NCBI GenBank assembly: GCA_012840385.1
Contig: DULK01000078.1
Location: 1-64,000 of the forward strand
Origin: Syntrophomonadaceae bacterium
GTDB lineage: Bacteria > Bacillota > DSM-12270 > Thermacetogeniales > Thermacetogeniaceae
Direction: 5' to 3'
Length of the DNA: 64,000 nucleotides
The position numbers and the translations under genes are program-made. A model generated the notes under the pieces. It did no database searches and was not told where the DNA came from. It worked only from the letters and a program-made list of their open reading frames with translations. Of the stretch, positions 42,938-52,522 are shown piece after piece (the first letter of the stretch is position 1; every line of letters starts with the position of its first letter).

Positions 42938-45001
42938 TTAATATTTGCATACATAGGAAAGTGTTGGAAAGCGATAATTTATTTCCAGGACGACTTCATC
43001 TTCCAGGTTGTATTGGTATTTATTAACATATTCTGTTATTTTATTCAAATACATGTAATCCCGAAAAATATCGACGACACGGAAATCGGAAACACCATGC
43101 TGTCTGGTACCGACCAGTTCCCCCGGCCCCCTGAGCATCAGATCCTTCTCGGCAACCTGAAAACCGTCAGAGCACTTGACGAGTGTTTTTATACGCTCAC
43201 GGGCTTCACGGGTCTGGGGGTTCCCGATTAAAACACAATGGCCCTGGTATTTCCCCCTTCCAACCCGACCGCGCAACTGGTGAAGCTGTGCCAAACCAAA
43301 CCGTTCCGCTCCTTCAATAATAATTAGAGTAGCATTAGGAACATCGACGCCGACCTCGATTACAGATGTAGCTACGAGAATCTGAATTTCACCCCGGCGG
43401 AAAGCATCCATCACCCTCTCCTTTTCCTCAATTTTCAACCTTCCGTGCAAAAGGCCGACCCTGTACTCCGGAAATTCCACCGTTAACTCCGAAGACCTTT
43501 TAACCGCAGCTTCGACTTCCAGTTTTTCCGATTCCTCTATTAGCGGACAGACCACATATGCCTGTCTACCCCTACCCAGTTCCTCTTTTAAAAAATGATA
43601 TACTCTTCCTTTTTCCTTGACGGGAAGGAAGTAAGTCTTAACCCCCTGCCTCTGAGACGGCAGTTCATCTATTACAGAAAGTTCCAGGTCACCGTATACC
43701 GTCAGGGTCAAACTCCGGGGAATCGGCGTGGCAGTCATAATCAGAACGTCGGCGCTCTCGGCTTTGTTAGTCAAAAGATCGCGTTGGTTAACCCCAAAAC
43801 GATGCTGCTCGTCGATAACAATCAGCCCCAGGTTCTTAAAAACAACCTCTCTTTCAAGCAAGGCATGGGTACCCACCACGATATCGATTTCTCCGGACCG
43901 CAATAGGGCAAGCTGTGTATCCCGCTCTTTTTTTGTTAGCGAACCCGTAAGCAGCCCCACGCGCACCCCGAAGGATTCCGCAGTTTTACGCAGATAAAGG
44001 TAATGCTGCTCGGCCAATACTTCTGTAGGGGCCATCAGCACTCCCTGATAGCCGGCTGCTACCACGAAGAAAAGGGCATAAAGCGCCACAACAGTCTTGC
44101 CGCATCCAACATCACCCTGCAGCAAACGGTACATACGCCGTTTGCTCGTTAAATCCTTTTCGATTTCGGCGATCACCCGCCTTTGAGCACGAGTTAAGGG
44201 AAAAGGCAGGGAATTTAAAAATTTTTGCGGTAGATCGGAGCGAGGGATGTGCTCTACACCCTGGCTTTGTACTCTTTTCCTTACCCTTGATAACCCGCTC
44301 AGGAACAGAAAAAGCTCTTCTATCACCAGGCGTTCTCTGGCCTTTTTTAACCGCTCAAAATCATCGGGGAAATGCACTTGAAAGAGTGCTTCCGGAAGAG
44401 GCAGAAGGTCAAAAGCAGCCTTCAATTGGGGAGGCAGAATGTCTTTGGCCCATACCGAAAAGTTTTTTACGCACTGGAACATGATCCTCCTTAAATAGCG
44501 CTGGCTTAAATCCTCGGTGGCTCCATAAATGGGTACAATGCGCCCTACATGCAGAGGATACCTGGAAGATCCCACCTCGTAATCTATAACCGAAATTTCG
44601 TAACCGAACAGATTCCGGTCAACTTTACCCGTTACACTCAAGGGCAAACCCTTGCGCATACTTTTTTTTAAAAAGGGCTGATTAAACCAGATCGCTGTGA
44701 CAGTCTCCGAATCGCAACCTATCTTGACACGCAGCAGAGAGAGGCCGCGCCTTAAAGAATGCTCCTCAACATCTAAAATTGTACCTTTAACCGTGGCAAT
44801 CTGGCCTGCTTCCAGGCTGCTTAAAGGCCCCTGGTGAAGGCGCCTGTCCTCATACCGTCTGGGCAGGTAATAAAGCAAATCAAATAAATTCCTTATTCCC
44901 AGTTTCCTTAACAGCCTCGCCCGAACCTCGCCAATTTGGGGTAAATCGGAAATCTCAACGGCACCTAATTGTCTCCCGGACAGTTGCCTATTAGCACTAA
45001 T
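42938..45001 (-). CDS. recG: ATP-dependent DNA helicase RecG, probable ATT start
   Basis: RecG rescues stalled forks by branch migration. Motifs: Walker A LLQGDVGCGKTVVALYAL, DEQHRFGVNQR, TATPIPRSLTL, and QLRGRVGRGKYQGHCVLIG. From the first ATG/GTG/TTG-type codon (TTG 44878) the protein has 646 residues and lacks the wedge-domain start. The frame continues upstream and encodes SDLPQIGEVRARLLRKLG and so on, the expected RecG N-terminus. The only well-placed start is ATT 45001, eight bases after GGAGAGG and just after the yloV stop, giving about 687 residues, the usual size. The start is inference; the identity is sure. Confidence 0.9.
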   Translation of the reverse strand: MSANRQLSGRQLGAVEISDLPQIGEVRARLLRKLGIRNLFDLLYYLPRRYEDRRLHQGPLSSLEAGQIATVKGTILDVEEHSLRRGLSLLRVKIGCDSETVTAIWFNQPFLKKSMRKGLPLSVTGKVDRNLFGYEISVIDYEVGSSRYPLHVGRIVPIYGATEDLSQRYLRRIMFQCVKNFSVWAKDILPPQLKAAFDLLPLPEALFQVHFPDDFERLKKARERLVIEELFLFLSGLSRVRKRVQSQGVEHIPRSDLPQKFLNSLPFPLTRAQRRVIAEIEKDLTSKRRMYRLLQGDVGCGKTVVALYALFFVVAAGYQGVLMAPTEVLAEQHYLYLRKTAESFGVRVGLLTGSLTKKERDTQLALLRSGEIDIVVGTHALLEREVVFKNLGLIVIDEQHRFGVNQRDLLTNKAESADVLIMTATPIPRSLTLTVYGDLELSVIDELPSQRQGVKTYFLPVKEKGRVYHFLKEELGRGRQAYVVCPLIEESEKLEVEAAVKRSSELTVEFPEYRVGLLHGRLKIEEKERVMDAFRRGEIQILVATSVIEVGVDVPNATLIIIEGAERFGLAQLHQLRGRVGRGKYQGHCVLIGNPQTREARERIKTLVKCSDGFQVAEKDLMLRGPGELVGTRQHGVSDFRVVDIFRDYMYLNKITEYVNKYQYNLEDEVVLEINYRFPTLSYVCKY

Positions 45002-45015
45002 TTCGTGTTCCTCTC

Positions 45016-46653
45016 CTACTCAACACTGATTAAATAGTAATATACCGGCTGCCCACCGAAATGAGTCTCTACTTCCATTTCCGGATGGGCCGCCCGAATT
45101 TTTTCCAAAATTCTATCCGATTCTTCCGGGGAGACATCGGCGCCAGAATACAGAGTAACCAGTTCGTCCTGGGGGCCGATAATTTGGTCGGTCAACCCGC
45201 AGACAACATCCTCTAAAGAAGAACCTACAGCAATAATCTTTCCCTGATAAAGGCCTATAAAGTCCCCTTCTTTTATCTTTCTACCGTCAATAGATGCATC
45301 CCGCACCGCGTAGGTGACCTCACCGACCTTTATCTGATTTAATAGCTGGGTCATTCTTTCCCTGTTTTCGGCAACACCCAGGCTCGCGTTAAAGGTTAAC
45401 ATTGCTGCCAGCCCCGCTGGGATACTGGTTGAAGGGACAATTTCTACTTTTTTGCTAACCAGATCTTTGGCCTGTTCCGCTGCCAGGACTAAATTTTTAT
45501 TGTTAGGAAGGATGATCACCTCTCGGGCATTTACTCTTTCAATGGAATTTACGAACTCCTCAACGGGCGGGTTCATTGTTTGTCCACCTTCTATAATTTC
45601 GTGAACTCCGAGGCTTTCAAACAGTCTCTTAATTCCTTCACCGGCGGCTACTGCAACTATTCCGATTTCCGTCTGTTCTGCGGCTTCCGGTTCTTCCCCG
45701 CAGCTCGCCTTTTCGGTTGCCCGGTTCTCCTCCCATTGATCACGCATATTGGCAATCTCTATGTTGTGAAGGGTACCGTACTTCTGACAACATTCCAGGA
45801 CTCTGCCGGGAGAGTTTGAATGCATGTGGAGTTTGATAACATCCCCAACTCCACCGATGACAATACTGTCACCCAAAGGATTGAGTTCATCCCGAATCCG
45901 GTTTGCGAAGGATGCATCTGCTTCAAGCAGCAAACTGACGCAGTAAAGGTAAGAGAAGTCTCCATCTTTTTGCAAAGGTGATTGCCCCAGCACAGCAGTG
46001 CTCTTCTCTTTTTTCAAAGAGGATTGGGCTCCGATCCCTTCCCTCAGCGCCTGCAAACCGCCTTCGAGGATTACGAGCAAACCCTTTCCCCCGGCGTCCA
46101 CAACCCCTGCTTTTTTCAAAACAGGCAGCATATCGGGTGTTTTCTGAAGAGTTTTATAACCCTCTTTAATGGCCGTAGCCATTACGATTTCCAGGCTTTT
46201 CTCTCTTGCGGCCGCTTCATTGATGCTGCGGGCAAATTCCCTGGCAACTGTCAGCATCGTACCCTCAACCGGCTTAATTACAGCGCGGTAAGCTGTGGCG
46301 GCCGCCGTTTGCCAGGCCCGGGCAAATTCCTGTACCGAAATGCTCTCCTTCCCCTTGACTGCTTCAGCGAAGCCGCGGATTAATTGAGATAGAATAACAC
46401 CGGAATTTCCCCTCGCCCCCAAAAGCGAACCCTTGGCAACTGCCTCGCTGACACTTCCTACACTTAAGGAATTTATTTTATTCAATTCTTTTACTGCCGA
46501 AACCATAGTAAGATATAAATTTTTTCCAGTGTCGCCATCAGGAACCGGATAAACATTCAGTCGGTCAATCTCCTGCTGGTGCTCGGTAAGAGCCGCTAAA
46601 CCACCTTCAAAGATCTGTTTAACCCGTTCCCCGGTTATAACATCCAAATCCAA
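45016..46653 (-). CDS. DAK2-domain protein YloV/FakA-like (fatty acid kinase type)
   Basis: 545 residues. The N-terminal DAK2 (DhaL-like) nucleotide domain has PVPDGDTGKNLYLTM near residue 36 and GARGNSGVILSQLIRG near residue 78. A middle domain includes GGVGDVIKLHMHSNSPGRVL, and a C-terminal DegV-like/YloV domain has EEFVNSIERVNAREVIILPN NKN. FakA partners with a FakB protein to phosphorylate exogenous fatty acids; no fakB is in this window. It lies in the usual order asp23-yloV-recG. Confidence 0.9.
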   Translation of the reverse strand: MDLDVITGERVKQIFEGGLAALTEHQQEIDRLNVYPVPDGDTGKNLYLTMVSAVKELNKINSLSVGSVSEAVAKGSLLGARGNSGVILSQLIRGFAEAVKGKESISVQEFARAWQTAAATAYRAVIKPVEGTMLTVAREFARSINEAAAREKSLEIVMATAIKEGYKTLQKTPDMLPVLKKAGVVDAGGKGLLVILEGGLQALREGIGAQSSLKKEKSTAVLGQSPLQKDGDFSYLYCVSLLLEADASFANRIRDELNPLGDSIVIGGVGDVIKLHMHSNSPGRVLECCQKYGTLHNIEIANMRDQWEENRATEKASCGEEPEAAEQTEIGIVAVAAGEGIKRLFESLGVHEIIEGGQTMNPPVEEFVNSIERVNAREVIILPNNKNLVLAAEQAKDLVSKKVEIVPSTSIPAGLAAMLTFNASLGVAENRERMTQLLNQIKVGEVTYAVRDASIDGRKIKEGDFIGLYQGKIIAVGSSLEDVVCGLTDQIIGPQDELVTLYSGADVSPEESDRILEKIRAAHPEMEVETHFGGQPVYYYLISVE

Positions 46654-46665
46654 CCCGTTTCCCCC

Positions 46666-47028
46666 TCACGATTGCTGAAAAACTCTAACACCTACCACGT
46701 TAACATTGACTTCTACAGCACGCAGCCCTGTCATCTTTTCAATTTCGTAACGAACGGTCTCCATTACGCTGTGAGCAACTTCAGCTATATTAACCCCGTA
46801 ACACATGACCACCCAGAGATCGATCTTCACTTCGTCCCCTTCCAGGGAAACTTCCACGCCCTGCCCTAAAGCATCCTTTCCCAGGATTTCTGCGACTCCC
46901 TGCCGTATCCCCCGGGGAACCATTCCCACGATACCGTAACAACGGACGGCGGCGGCTCCTGCAATATTTGCAAGTGCCTCACGGGCGATCTCTATGTTAC
47001 CGTAATCGGTTTTGCGGTTTTCGCTCAT
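46666..47028 (-). CDS. Asp23/Gls24 family envelope stress protein (YloU)
   Basis: 120 residues. It begins MSENRKTDYGNIEIAREALA and has VSLEGDEVKIDLWVVMCYGVNI and the final TGLRAVEVNVNVVGVRV, typical for Asp23. Members are cytoplasmic and membrane-associated; YloU-type copies next to yloV are near-universal in Firmicutes. I use ATG 47028 after AAGGAGG; the frame open to 47127 carries no family sequence. Confidence 0.92.
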   Translation of the reverse strand: MSENRKTDYGNIEIAREALANIAGAAAVRCYGIVGMVPRGIRQGVAEILGKDALGQGVEVSLEGDEVKIDLWVVMCYGVNIAEVAHSVMETVRYEIEKMTGLRAVEVNVNVVGVRVFQQS

Positions 47029-47233
47029 CTGTTCAGCCTCCTTATGTGGCCTCACAAAACTGCCACTCAAACCTAAATTCGCCAGGCTTACCGGAATTCC
47101 CTCCAAATTATATCCTTTAATCCCCAAAAAGAAAAGTTAGCCGCCAGGAAAGAAAGATTCCTTTACACAACACACATGGGGCCGGAAAATTGGAACACAG
47201 ACATAAAATAATAACGAGAAATGCCTGTTTTCC

Positions 47234-47262
47234 TTGTCATGAGATCCTCTTTTTGTTAGAAT
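47234..47262 (+). promoter_or_regulatory. Sigma-A-type promoter of rpmB
   Basis: TTGTCA (47234-47239), 17 bases, TAGAAT (47257-47262) on the plus strand. It ends 27 bases before the rpmB start, so the leader is short. Confidence 0.7.
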
Positions 47263-47289
47263 AGGGCTTGTGAGAAAGGAGGATATCAG

Positions 47290-47478
47290 ATGGCAAGATG
47301 TGCTATATGCGGAAAAGGGGTTAGGGTTGGGATGCAAGTAAGCCACTCCCATATTCGCACAAAAAGAACCTGGTCTCCCAACTTACAGCCCGTCCGGACC
47401 GTCATTAATGGAAGACCGGTTCGCATGCAGGTCTGCACCCGTTGTCTGAAATCGGGAAAAGTAAAACGAGCCCTTTAA
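47290..47478 (+). CDS. rpmB: Large ribosomal subunit protein bL28
   Basis: 62 residues. It begins [20 protein letters not shown] with a CxxC, and continues [14 protein letters not shown] and [11 protein letters not shown], giving the second CxxC of the zinc form. AAGGAGG lies upstream. It is divergent from the asp23-yloV-recG operon, the standard Firmicutes arrangement. The gene ends one base before the end of the convergent phosphoesterase gene. Confidence 0.97.
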   Translation: MARCAICGKGVRVGMQVSHSHIRTKRTWSPNLQPVRTVINGRPVRMQVCTRCLKSGKVKRAL

Positions 47479-47479
47479 T

Positions 47480-48034
47480 TTAGAATGAAGCTTCCTGAAT
47501 GATCTCCCGGGTTTCGATGTCGACCAAGTAAGTGCGTCCGGCTTCCAGGATAGCAACTGTTCGCCTTTTTTGAGGGTCTTTAGAGAGTGAAGGGGAACCC
47601 GGATTGATGAGAATTATTTCGTTTTTCTTTAAAATTTCCGGGACATGCGAGTGCCCAAAAATGAAAAACTGAACCCCATGACGTTCAGCCTGCGTCTGCA
47701 TATCATGTGGCGCCAGCCGGTGCCCATGATTCACCAAAAAGCGCAGGCTTTCTATTTGCAGAAAAGCATATGGGGATTGCAACGGCCATGCCACCAGCAT
47801 CTGATCGATTTCGGCATCACAATTCCCCCTGGAGATAATGATCGGGATCCTGGAAGAATTGATAGCCGCGGCCAGCTTCTGGGGATCATATCCGTCCGGC
47901 AGGGGGTTACGCGGACCGTGATACAAAACATCCCCTGCATGGATGATCAAATCCACATCTTTAAAAACAGAAGAAATAACCTTTTCCCAGGCAGAAATCG
48001 ACCCATGGGTGTCGCTGATAATTCCAATCCGCAT
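47480..48034 (-). CDS. YfcE/MJ0936-type metallophosphodiesterase
   Basis: 184 residues. Calcineurin-like motifs are complete: IGIISDTHG (residues 3-11), HAGDVLYHG, ISRGNCD, VNHGH and FIFGHSHVP, ending in INPGSPSL. YfcE enzymes hydrolyse phosphodiesters in vitro; the true substrate is not known. The gene follows ribH by 25 bases, so it may be transcribed with the rib operon. Confidence 0.9.
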   Translation of the reverse strand: MRIGIISDTHGSISAWEKVISSVFKDVDLIIHAGDVLYHGPRNPLPDGYDPQKLAAAINSSRIPIIISRGNCDAEIDQMLVAWPLQSPYAFLQIESLRFLVNHGHRLAPHDMQTQAERHGVQFFIFGHSHVPEILKKNEIILINPGSPSLSKDPQKRRTVAILEAGRTYLVDIETREIIQEASF

Positions 48035-48058
48035 CAGGATTCCCCTTTACACCTGTAT

Positions 48059-48544
48059 TTACACCTGTATTCCCGAATTCCCTCTTAATTCTTTAAAAAG
48101 GTTGATCATTTCCAGAACAGTGAGGGCAGCATCAGCACCCTTGTTGCCTGCTTTTGTTCCCGCCCGTTCAATGGCCTGTTCCAGGGTATCGGCGGTGATC
48201 AAGCCGTAGACCACCGGAACACCTGCCTCGAGACCCACCTGGGCAATCCCTTTCGTAACCTCGCTGGCAATATAATCAAAGTGAGGAGTGGCCCCCCTGA
48301 TCACCGCACCGAGGCAGATAACACCGTCATAGCCGCGCCCGATCATTTTTTTAGCAGCAAGAGGAATTTCGAAAGCACCCGGTACCCAGGCTATTTCAAT
48401 CAGATCGTCCTCTACCCCATGCCTGTACAGCATATCAAGAGCTCCACTGAGCAGTTTGCTGGTGATAAACTCGTTAAACCTTGCCACAACGATCCCAATC
48501 CGCAGTCCCTGTCCCAATAATTTTCCTTCAAAGGTTCTTACCAT
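48059..48544 (-). CDS. ribH: 6,7-dimethyl-8-ribityllumazine synthase
   Basis: 161 residues. Motifs: [53 protein letters not shown], and [14 protein letters not shown]. It condenses the ribBA product with the ribD product to make lumazine. It is the last rib gene of the operon ribD-ribE-ribBA-ribH. Confidence 0.97.
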   Translation of the reverse strand: MVRTFEGKLLGQGLRIGIVVARFNEFITSKLLSGALDMLYRHGVEDDLIEIAWVPGAFEIPLAAKKMIGRGYDGVICLGAVIRGATPHFDYIASEVTKGIAQVGLEAGVPVVYGLITADTLEQAIERAGTKAGNKGADAALTVLEMINLFKELRGNSGIQV

Positions 48545-48559
48545 GAAACATGCTCCTTT

Positions 48560-49774
48560 CTATTTTCTCAGGGCAAGTAGATGCCCTAATTTTTCCTTTT
48601 TCGTTTTCAGGTACCGCTGATTCTCGGCAACGGGTGGAATCTCAATAGGCACTCTTTCCACAATTTCGAGCCCGTAACCCTCGAGACCTGCTATTTTCCT
48701 CGGGTTGTTTGTGAGCAGCCTGATTTTTTTCAACCCCAGGTCCACAAGAATCTGCGCCCCGAAACCGTAATCCCTCAGGTCAGGTGGAAAACCGAGCAGT
48801 TCATTGGCCTCCACCGTGTCGCACCCCTTGTCCTGAAGATTGTAAGCGCGAATCTTATTCAACAAACCAATCCCCCGGCCCTCCTGACGCATGTAGAGGA
48901 TGACACCGGTTCCCTCTTTGGCAATCATCCGCAGGGCCTGGGCCAGCTGTTCGCCACAGTCGCACCTGAGAGAGCCGAACACGTCCCCAGTCAAACACTC
49001 GGAATGGACCCTGGTCAGGACGGGGCGATCCGGGGTAATCTCCCCTTTAACCAGGGCAATGTGACAGTTGTGATCAAGGATGGTTTCATAGGCAACGGCG
49101 GTAAAATCGCCGTACTTTGTCGGGAGATGGGTGGTTGCAACCCTGCGAATCAACTTTTCCGTGCGGCGGCGGTATTCGATGAGATCTGCAATGGTGATGA
49201 TTTTCAGGCCATGTTTTCTTGCAAACTCAAAGAGGGCAGGAACCCGCGCCATGGTGCCGTCGTCATTCATTATTTCGCAGATTACTCCTGCAGGATAGAG
49301 CCCCGCCAGGCGGGCCAGATCCACCGCAGCCTCGGTATGCCCGGCCCTCCTCAAAACACCCCCCTCTTTGGCCCGGAGCGGGAAAATATGGCCCGGCCGC
49401 CGGAGGTCGTGAGGCTTTGTTCTGGGATCTATGATCGTTTTCACCGTAAGGGCCCGTTCAAATGCGGAGATCCCTGTGGTTACCGTGGCCGCGTCCACCG
49501 AAACGGTAAAGGCAGTTTCGAGGCTATCCGTGTTCTGAGCCACCATCGGCTGTATTTCCAGTTCGTCCAGGCGTTCTCCTGTAACAGGCATGCAGATCAG
49601 GCCTTTGCCGTAGGTGGCCATAAAGTTAATCGCATCGGGAGTAACCTTCTCTGCTGCTATAACCAGATCCCCTTCATTTTCCCTGTCCTCGTCGTCCACC
49701 ACTATGACCATCCGGCCCGCCTTGATTTCCTCAATAGCCTCTTCGATGGTGTTAAACTTGAAATTACCTGCCAT
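48560..49774 (-). CDS. ribBA: Bifunctional DHBP synthase/GTP cyclohydrolase II
   Basis: 404 residues. The N-terminal RibB half has [18 protein letters not shown] and [18 protein letters not shown]. The C-terminal RibA half has [20 protein letters not shown] with the zinc cysteines, [17 protein letters not shown], and [11 protein letters not shown]. It supplies both precursors of riboflavin, from ribulose-5-phosphate and GTP. It is third in the operon. Confidence 0.97.
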   Translation of the reverse strand: MAGNFKFNTIEEAIEEIKAGRMVIVVDDEDRENEGDLVIAAEKVTPDAINFMATYGKGLICMPVTGERLDELEIQPMVAQNTDSLETAFTVSVDAATVTTGISAFERALTVKTIIDPRTKPHDLRRPGHIFPLRAKEGGVLRRAGHTEAAVDLARLAGLYPAGVICEIMNDDGTMARVPALFEFARKHGLKIITIADLIEYRRRTEKLIRRVATTHLPTKYGDFTAVAYETILDHNCHIALVKGEITPDRPVLTRVHSECLTGDVFGSLRCDCGEQLAQALRMIAKEGTGVILYMRQEGRGIGLLNKIRAYNLQDKGCDTVEANELLGFPPDLRDYGFGAQILVDLGLKKIRLLTNNPRKIAGLEGYGLEIVERVPIEIPPVAENQRYLKTKKEKLGHLLALRK

Positions 49775-49802
49775 ATTTACTCCCTCCTAAGGGTAACAAA
49801 GG

Positions 49803-50459
49803 TTAGAAGAATCCGTGTTCAACCAGAAACTCCGGCGTTATCCTCTTTTTCTCTACTCTTCCCCTTTTTGTGAATAAATGATAGATGTACTTGCCCAGCA
49901 CGTCGGCTTCAATATTCACTTTATCCCCGGCCCTCCAGGAACCAAGGGTGGTTATCTTTTGGGTATGGGGAATCAGGCTGACCATGAAAGCGTCCGGGCT
50001 CAATGCTGCAACGGTCAAGCTAACGCCATCTACAGCTACAGATCCCTGCGGAATAAAATACTTTTCCATTCCCTCCGGGATGCTGATCCAGATTTCTGCC
50101 GCAATGCCGCGATCCCTCCGGCTGAGGACGGTGCCGGTGGCATCCACATGTCCGGTAACAAAATGGCCGTCTAACCTGTCTCCAACCTTTAAAGCCCTTT
50201 CCAGGTTAACCCGGCTTCCTTCGTGCAACTGGCCGAGATTTGTTTTGGCGAGGGTTTCCGCCATCACGTCGACGGTAAAGTTGTCTCCCGAAAAACCCGT
50301 TACCGTCAGGCAGACTCCGTTTACGGCAATGCTGTCCCCCTCCTCTAATTCATCCAAAACCTTGCCTGCCTTTATGGTCAGCAAAGCTGATAGTTGGCTT
50401 TTTACTACGCTTCGAACAATCCCTATTTCTTCAACCAGACCCGTAAACAAGGATGTCAC
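49803..50459 (-). CDS. ribE: Riboflavin synthase alpha chain
   Basis: 218 residues made of two lumazine-binding repeats: FTGLVEEIGIVRSV with SIAVNGVCLTV, then GHFVTGHVDATGTVLS with SVAVDGVSLTVAAL. It dismutates lumazine to riboflavin. The start overlaps the end of ribD by four bases. Confidence 0.96.
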   Translation of the reverse strand: MTSLFTGLVEEIGIVRSVVKSQLSALLTIKAGKVLDELEEGDSIAVNGVCLTVTGFSGDNFTVDVMAETLAKTNLGQLHEGSRVNLERALKVGDRLDGHFVTGHVDATGTVLSRRDRGIAAEIWISIPEGMEKYFIPQGSVAVDGVSLTVAALSPDAFMVSLIPHTQKITTLGSWRAGDKVNIEADVLGKYIYHLFTKRGRVEKKRITPEFLVEHGFF

Positions 50460-51568
50460 TCCTCAGTCGGCTTTGCCGGATAACAGACCAGCATCAGATC
50501 CGACCCAATCTTTTCCCAGCTTAATTCCTTAATCTCGATGGCGTCATTTAAGAAATTTATCCCTGTGCCGCCAAAGGGGCCGGGAGCACCCTTCCCCCCA
50601 ATAATCTTGGGAGCATAAAAGAAGATAAACTTGTCAACGATCCCCGCAGCCAGGGCAGCGGCGTTCAAAGTTGAGCCTCCTTCCAGGAGAACGCTCAAAA
50701 CACCTCTCTTCCCCAGTTCCTCCAGCAACGAACAAAGGCCGACCCTCCCCTCCTCTTCCGGCAGTTCCCACACCTCCACACCCGCAGACTCCAACTTCTC
50801 TTTTTTCTCAGCCTGACATTTCCCTTTGGCAGCCGCCACCACCGTTGGCACCTCCCGGGCCGTCCGAACCAGGCGGGACGTCAATGGTATACGCAGGCCG
50901 CTGTCTACCACAAGGCGGAGCGGCTTCCTGTCTTCCCCCGGAAGCCTGACGGTAAGAAGCGGATCATCGGCCAGAACGGTTCCGATCCCCACCATGATGG
51001 CGTCGTTTTCCGCCCGCAGCCTGTGAACATATTCCCGTGCCTCCACTCCGGTAATCCACTTGGAATCACCGCTGGAGGTAGCGATCTTTCCATCAAGGCT
51101 CATAGCCGCTTTAAGGGTAACAAAGGGGCGCCTTTCCACCATATACTTGAAAAACGCCTCATTAAGACGGCGTGCCCGTGCCTCTAACATGCCCAGGCTT
51201 ACCTCAATTCCGGCATCCTGCAATGCCTGTATTCCCTTGCCCGCCACCAGGGGATTGGGATCCTTCACGGCTACTACGGCTTTTTTAATACCTGCGCGGA
51301 TAATTGCATCGGTGCAAGGCGGAGTTTTACCATAATGGCAGCAGGGCTCTAAAGTGACGTAAAGCACGGCGTTCTTAGCTTTTTCGCCGGCCTGGCGGAG
51401 AGCATGGATCTCGGCATGAGGAGTTCCCGCTTTTTGGTGATATCCTTCCCCGACTATTTCTCCATCCCGCACCACAACCGCTCCAACCAGCGGATTCGGG
51501 GAAGTCCTGCCCCGCGCCATGGCAGCTAATTCCAGCGCTCGCTCCATATAAGCGGTATCCTCTGACAT
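50456..51568 (-). CDS. ribD: Riboflavin deaminase/reductase
   Basis: 370 residues. The N-terminal deaminase has GTPHAEIHALRQAGEKA and LEPCCHYGKTPPC (zinc site). The C-terminal RibD reductase has KAAMSLDGKIATSSGDSKWI and LLEGGSTLNAAAL. It performs two steps after GTP cyclohydrolase II. It is first in the rib operon, behind an FMN riboswitch and terminator. Confidence 0.97.
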   Translation of the reverse strand: MSEDTAYMERALELAAMARGRTSPNPLVGAVVVRDGEIVGEGYHQKAGTPHAEIHALRQAGEKAKNAVLYVTLEPCCHYGKTPPCTDAIIRAGIKKAVVAVKDPNPLVAGKGIQALQDAGIEVSLGMLEARARRLNEAFFKYMVERRPFVTLKAAMSLDGKIATSSGDSKWITGVEAREYVHRLRAENDAIMVGIGTVLADDPLLTVRLPGEDRKPLRLVVDSGLRIPLTSRLVRTAREVPTVVAAAKGKCQAEKKEKLESAGVEVWELPEEEGRVGLCSLLEELGKRGVLSVLLEGGSTLNAAALAAGIVDKFIFFYAPKIIGGKGAPGPFGGTGINFLNDAIEIKELSWEKIGSDLMLVCYPAKPTEE

Positions 51569-51594
51569 GAGTCTCCCCCCATCCCACAGATGTG

Positions 51595-51633
51595 AAAAAT
51601 AATAAAACCCGCTGATGAAGGGCCGGGTTTAAA
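51595..51633 (-). terminator. Intrinsic terminator between FMN riboswitch and ribD
   Basis: Minus strand AAACCCG (51630-51624) pairs with CGGGTTT (51611-51605), then TATTATTTTT. It lies 26 bases after the aptamer and before ribD, so FMN binding most likely acts by transcription termination. Confidence 0.75.
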
Positions 51634-51658
51634 GAAAGGGTATAAACATAAAAAGCTC

Positions 51659-51793
51659 CCTTCTCCCTTCCAGACTTTTACTGTCGGCCCCGGATTCTCA
51701 CCGGGTCAACCCGGCCTTGCTAACCGGGCTCGCGGGCTCGCCTCCTCTGCCGGAGACACACCGCCGGTGCGGAATTTCACCGGCCCCCGAAGG
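51659..51793 (-). ncRNA. FMN riboswitch (RFN element)
   Basis: Minus-strand sequence has the RFN marks in order: CCTTCGGGGGCCGGTGAAAT at the 5' side, CCGCACCGGCGGTG, then GACCCGGTGAGAATCCGGGG, CCGACAGTAAAAGTC and the closing GGAAGGGAGAAGG. P1 pairs CCTTC (51793-51789) with GAAGG (51663-51659). It binds FMN and controls ribD-ribE-ribBA-ribH; the downstream hairpin gives the off state. Confidence 0.96.
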
Positions 51794-51810
51794 AACCTTC
51801 ATGCAAATAA

Positions 51811-51840
51811 ATTGTATACCTGCCGGTTAAAACTCGTCAA
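51811..51840 (-). promoter_or_regulatory. Promoter of the rib operon, inside the rpe 3' end
   Basis: On the minus strand TTGACG (51840-51835) is followed by TATACA at 51818-51813 (16 bases) or TACAAT at 51816-51811 (18 bases). The -35 lies within the last codons of rpe, directly before the riboswitch. Confidence 0.6.
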
Positions 51841-52522
51841 CCTTTCTCCTGTGAATACAGCAAACCTTCTCCGCCGTCTTTCGATACTCCCGAACCATCC
51901 CTGCCAAATCGGCCCCCTTGAAAAGAGCGGAACCTATTACAAGAGAATCGGCTCCGGCTGCGACGACGCTTTCAATGGTTGACAGATTGATACCACCGTC
52001 AACTTCCAACTCCACCTTAAAACCGGAGTCGTCGATCATCCTTCTCATTTTCTCGATCTTCCGGCATACCTGCTGGATAAACGCCTGTCCTCCCCACCCG
52101 GGATTTACAGTCATTAACAGCACCAAATCCACCTGATCCAGAACATACTCCATAACATGCAAAGGTGTGGCAGGGTTTAAAGCAACCCCAGCCCGCAGAC
52201 CCAGGCCCTTGATGCTTTGAACCACACGATACAGATGAGGACAAACCTCCGCATGAACCGTCAGAATATCTGCCCCCGCATCGGTAAATGGCTCGAGAAA
52301 ATGCTCAGGCTCCTGCACCATGAGGTGTACATCAAAGGGCAGGCCTGTGACTCTCCGGAGAGATTTTACGACAGGAGGACCAAAAGTCAGGTTCGGTACA
52401 AATTTCCCGTCCATCACGTCTAAATGAAGGTAATCGGCTCCACCTGCTTCGAGAAGGTGAACCTGGGGAGCCAGATTGGCAAAGTCGGCACTCAAAATAG
52501 ACGGCGCAATCCTTATTTTCAT
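51827..52522 (-). CDS. rpe: Ribulose-phosphate 3-epimerase
   Basis: About 231 residues, TIM barrel. It begins MKIRIAPSILSADFANL and has YLHLDVMDGKFVPNLTFGP, DVHLMVQEPE, VLLMTVNPGWGGQAF and EVDGGINLSTI, holding all metal ligands. It interconverts ribulose-5-phosphate and xylulose-5-phosphate. ATG 52522 overlaps the rsgA stop (ATGA); the longer frame to 52585 is inside rsgA. Confidence 0.96.
   Translation of the reverse strand: MKIRIAPSILSADFANLAPQVHLLEAGGADYLHLDVMDGKFVPNLTFGPPVVKSLRRVTGLPFDVHLMVQEPEHFLEPFTDAGADILTVHAEVCPHLYRVVQSIKGLGLRAGVALNPATPLHVMEYVLDQVDLVLLMTVNPGWGGQAFIQQVCRKIEKMRRMIDDSGFKVELEVDGGINLSTIESVVAAGADSLVIGSALFKGADLAGMVREYRKTAEKVCCIHRRKVDEF

Noticed and set aside
49004-49873. 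289-codon plus-strand open frame opposite ribBA/ribE
   Set aside because: Shadow of two clear riboflavin genes.
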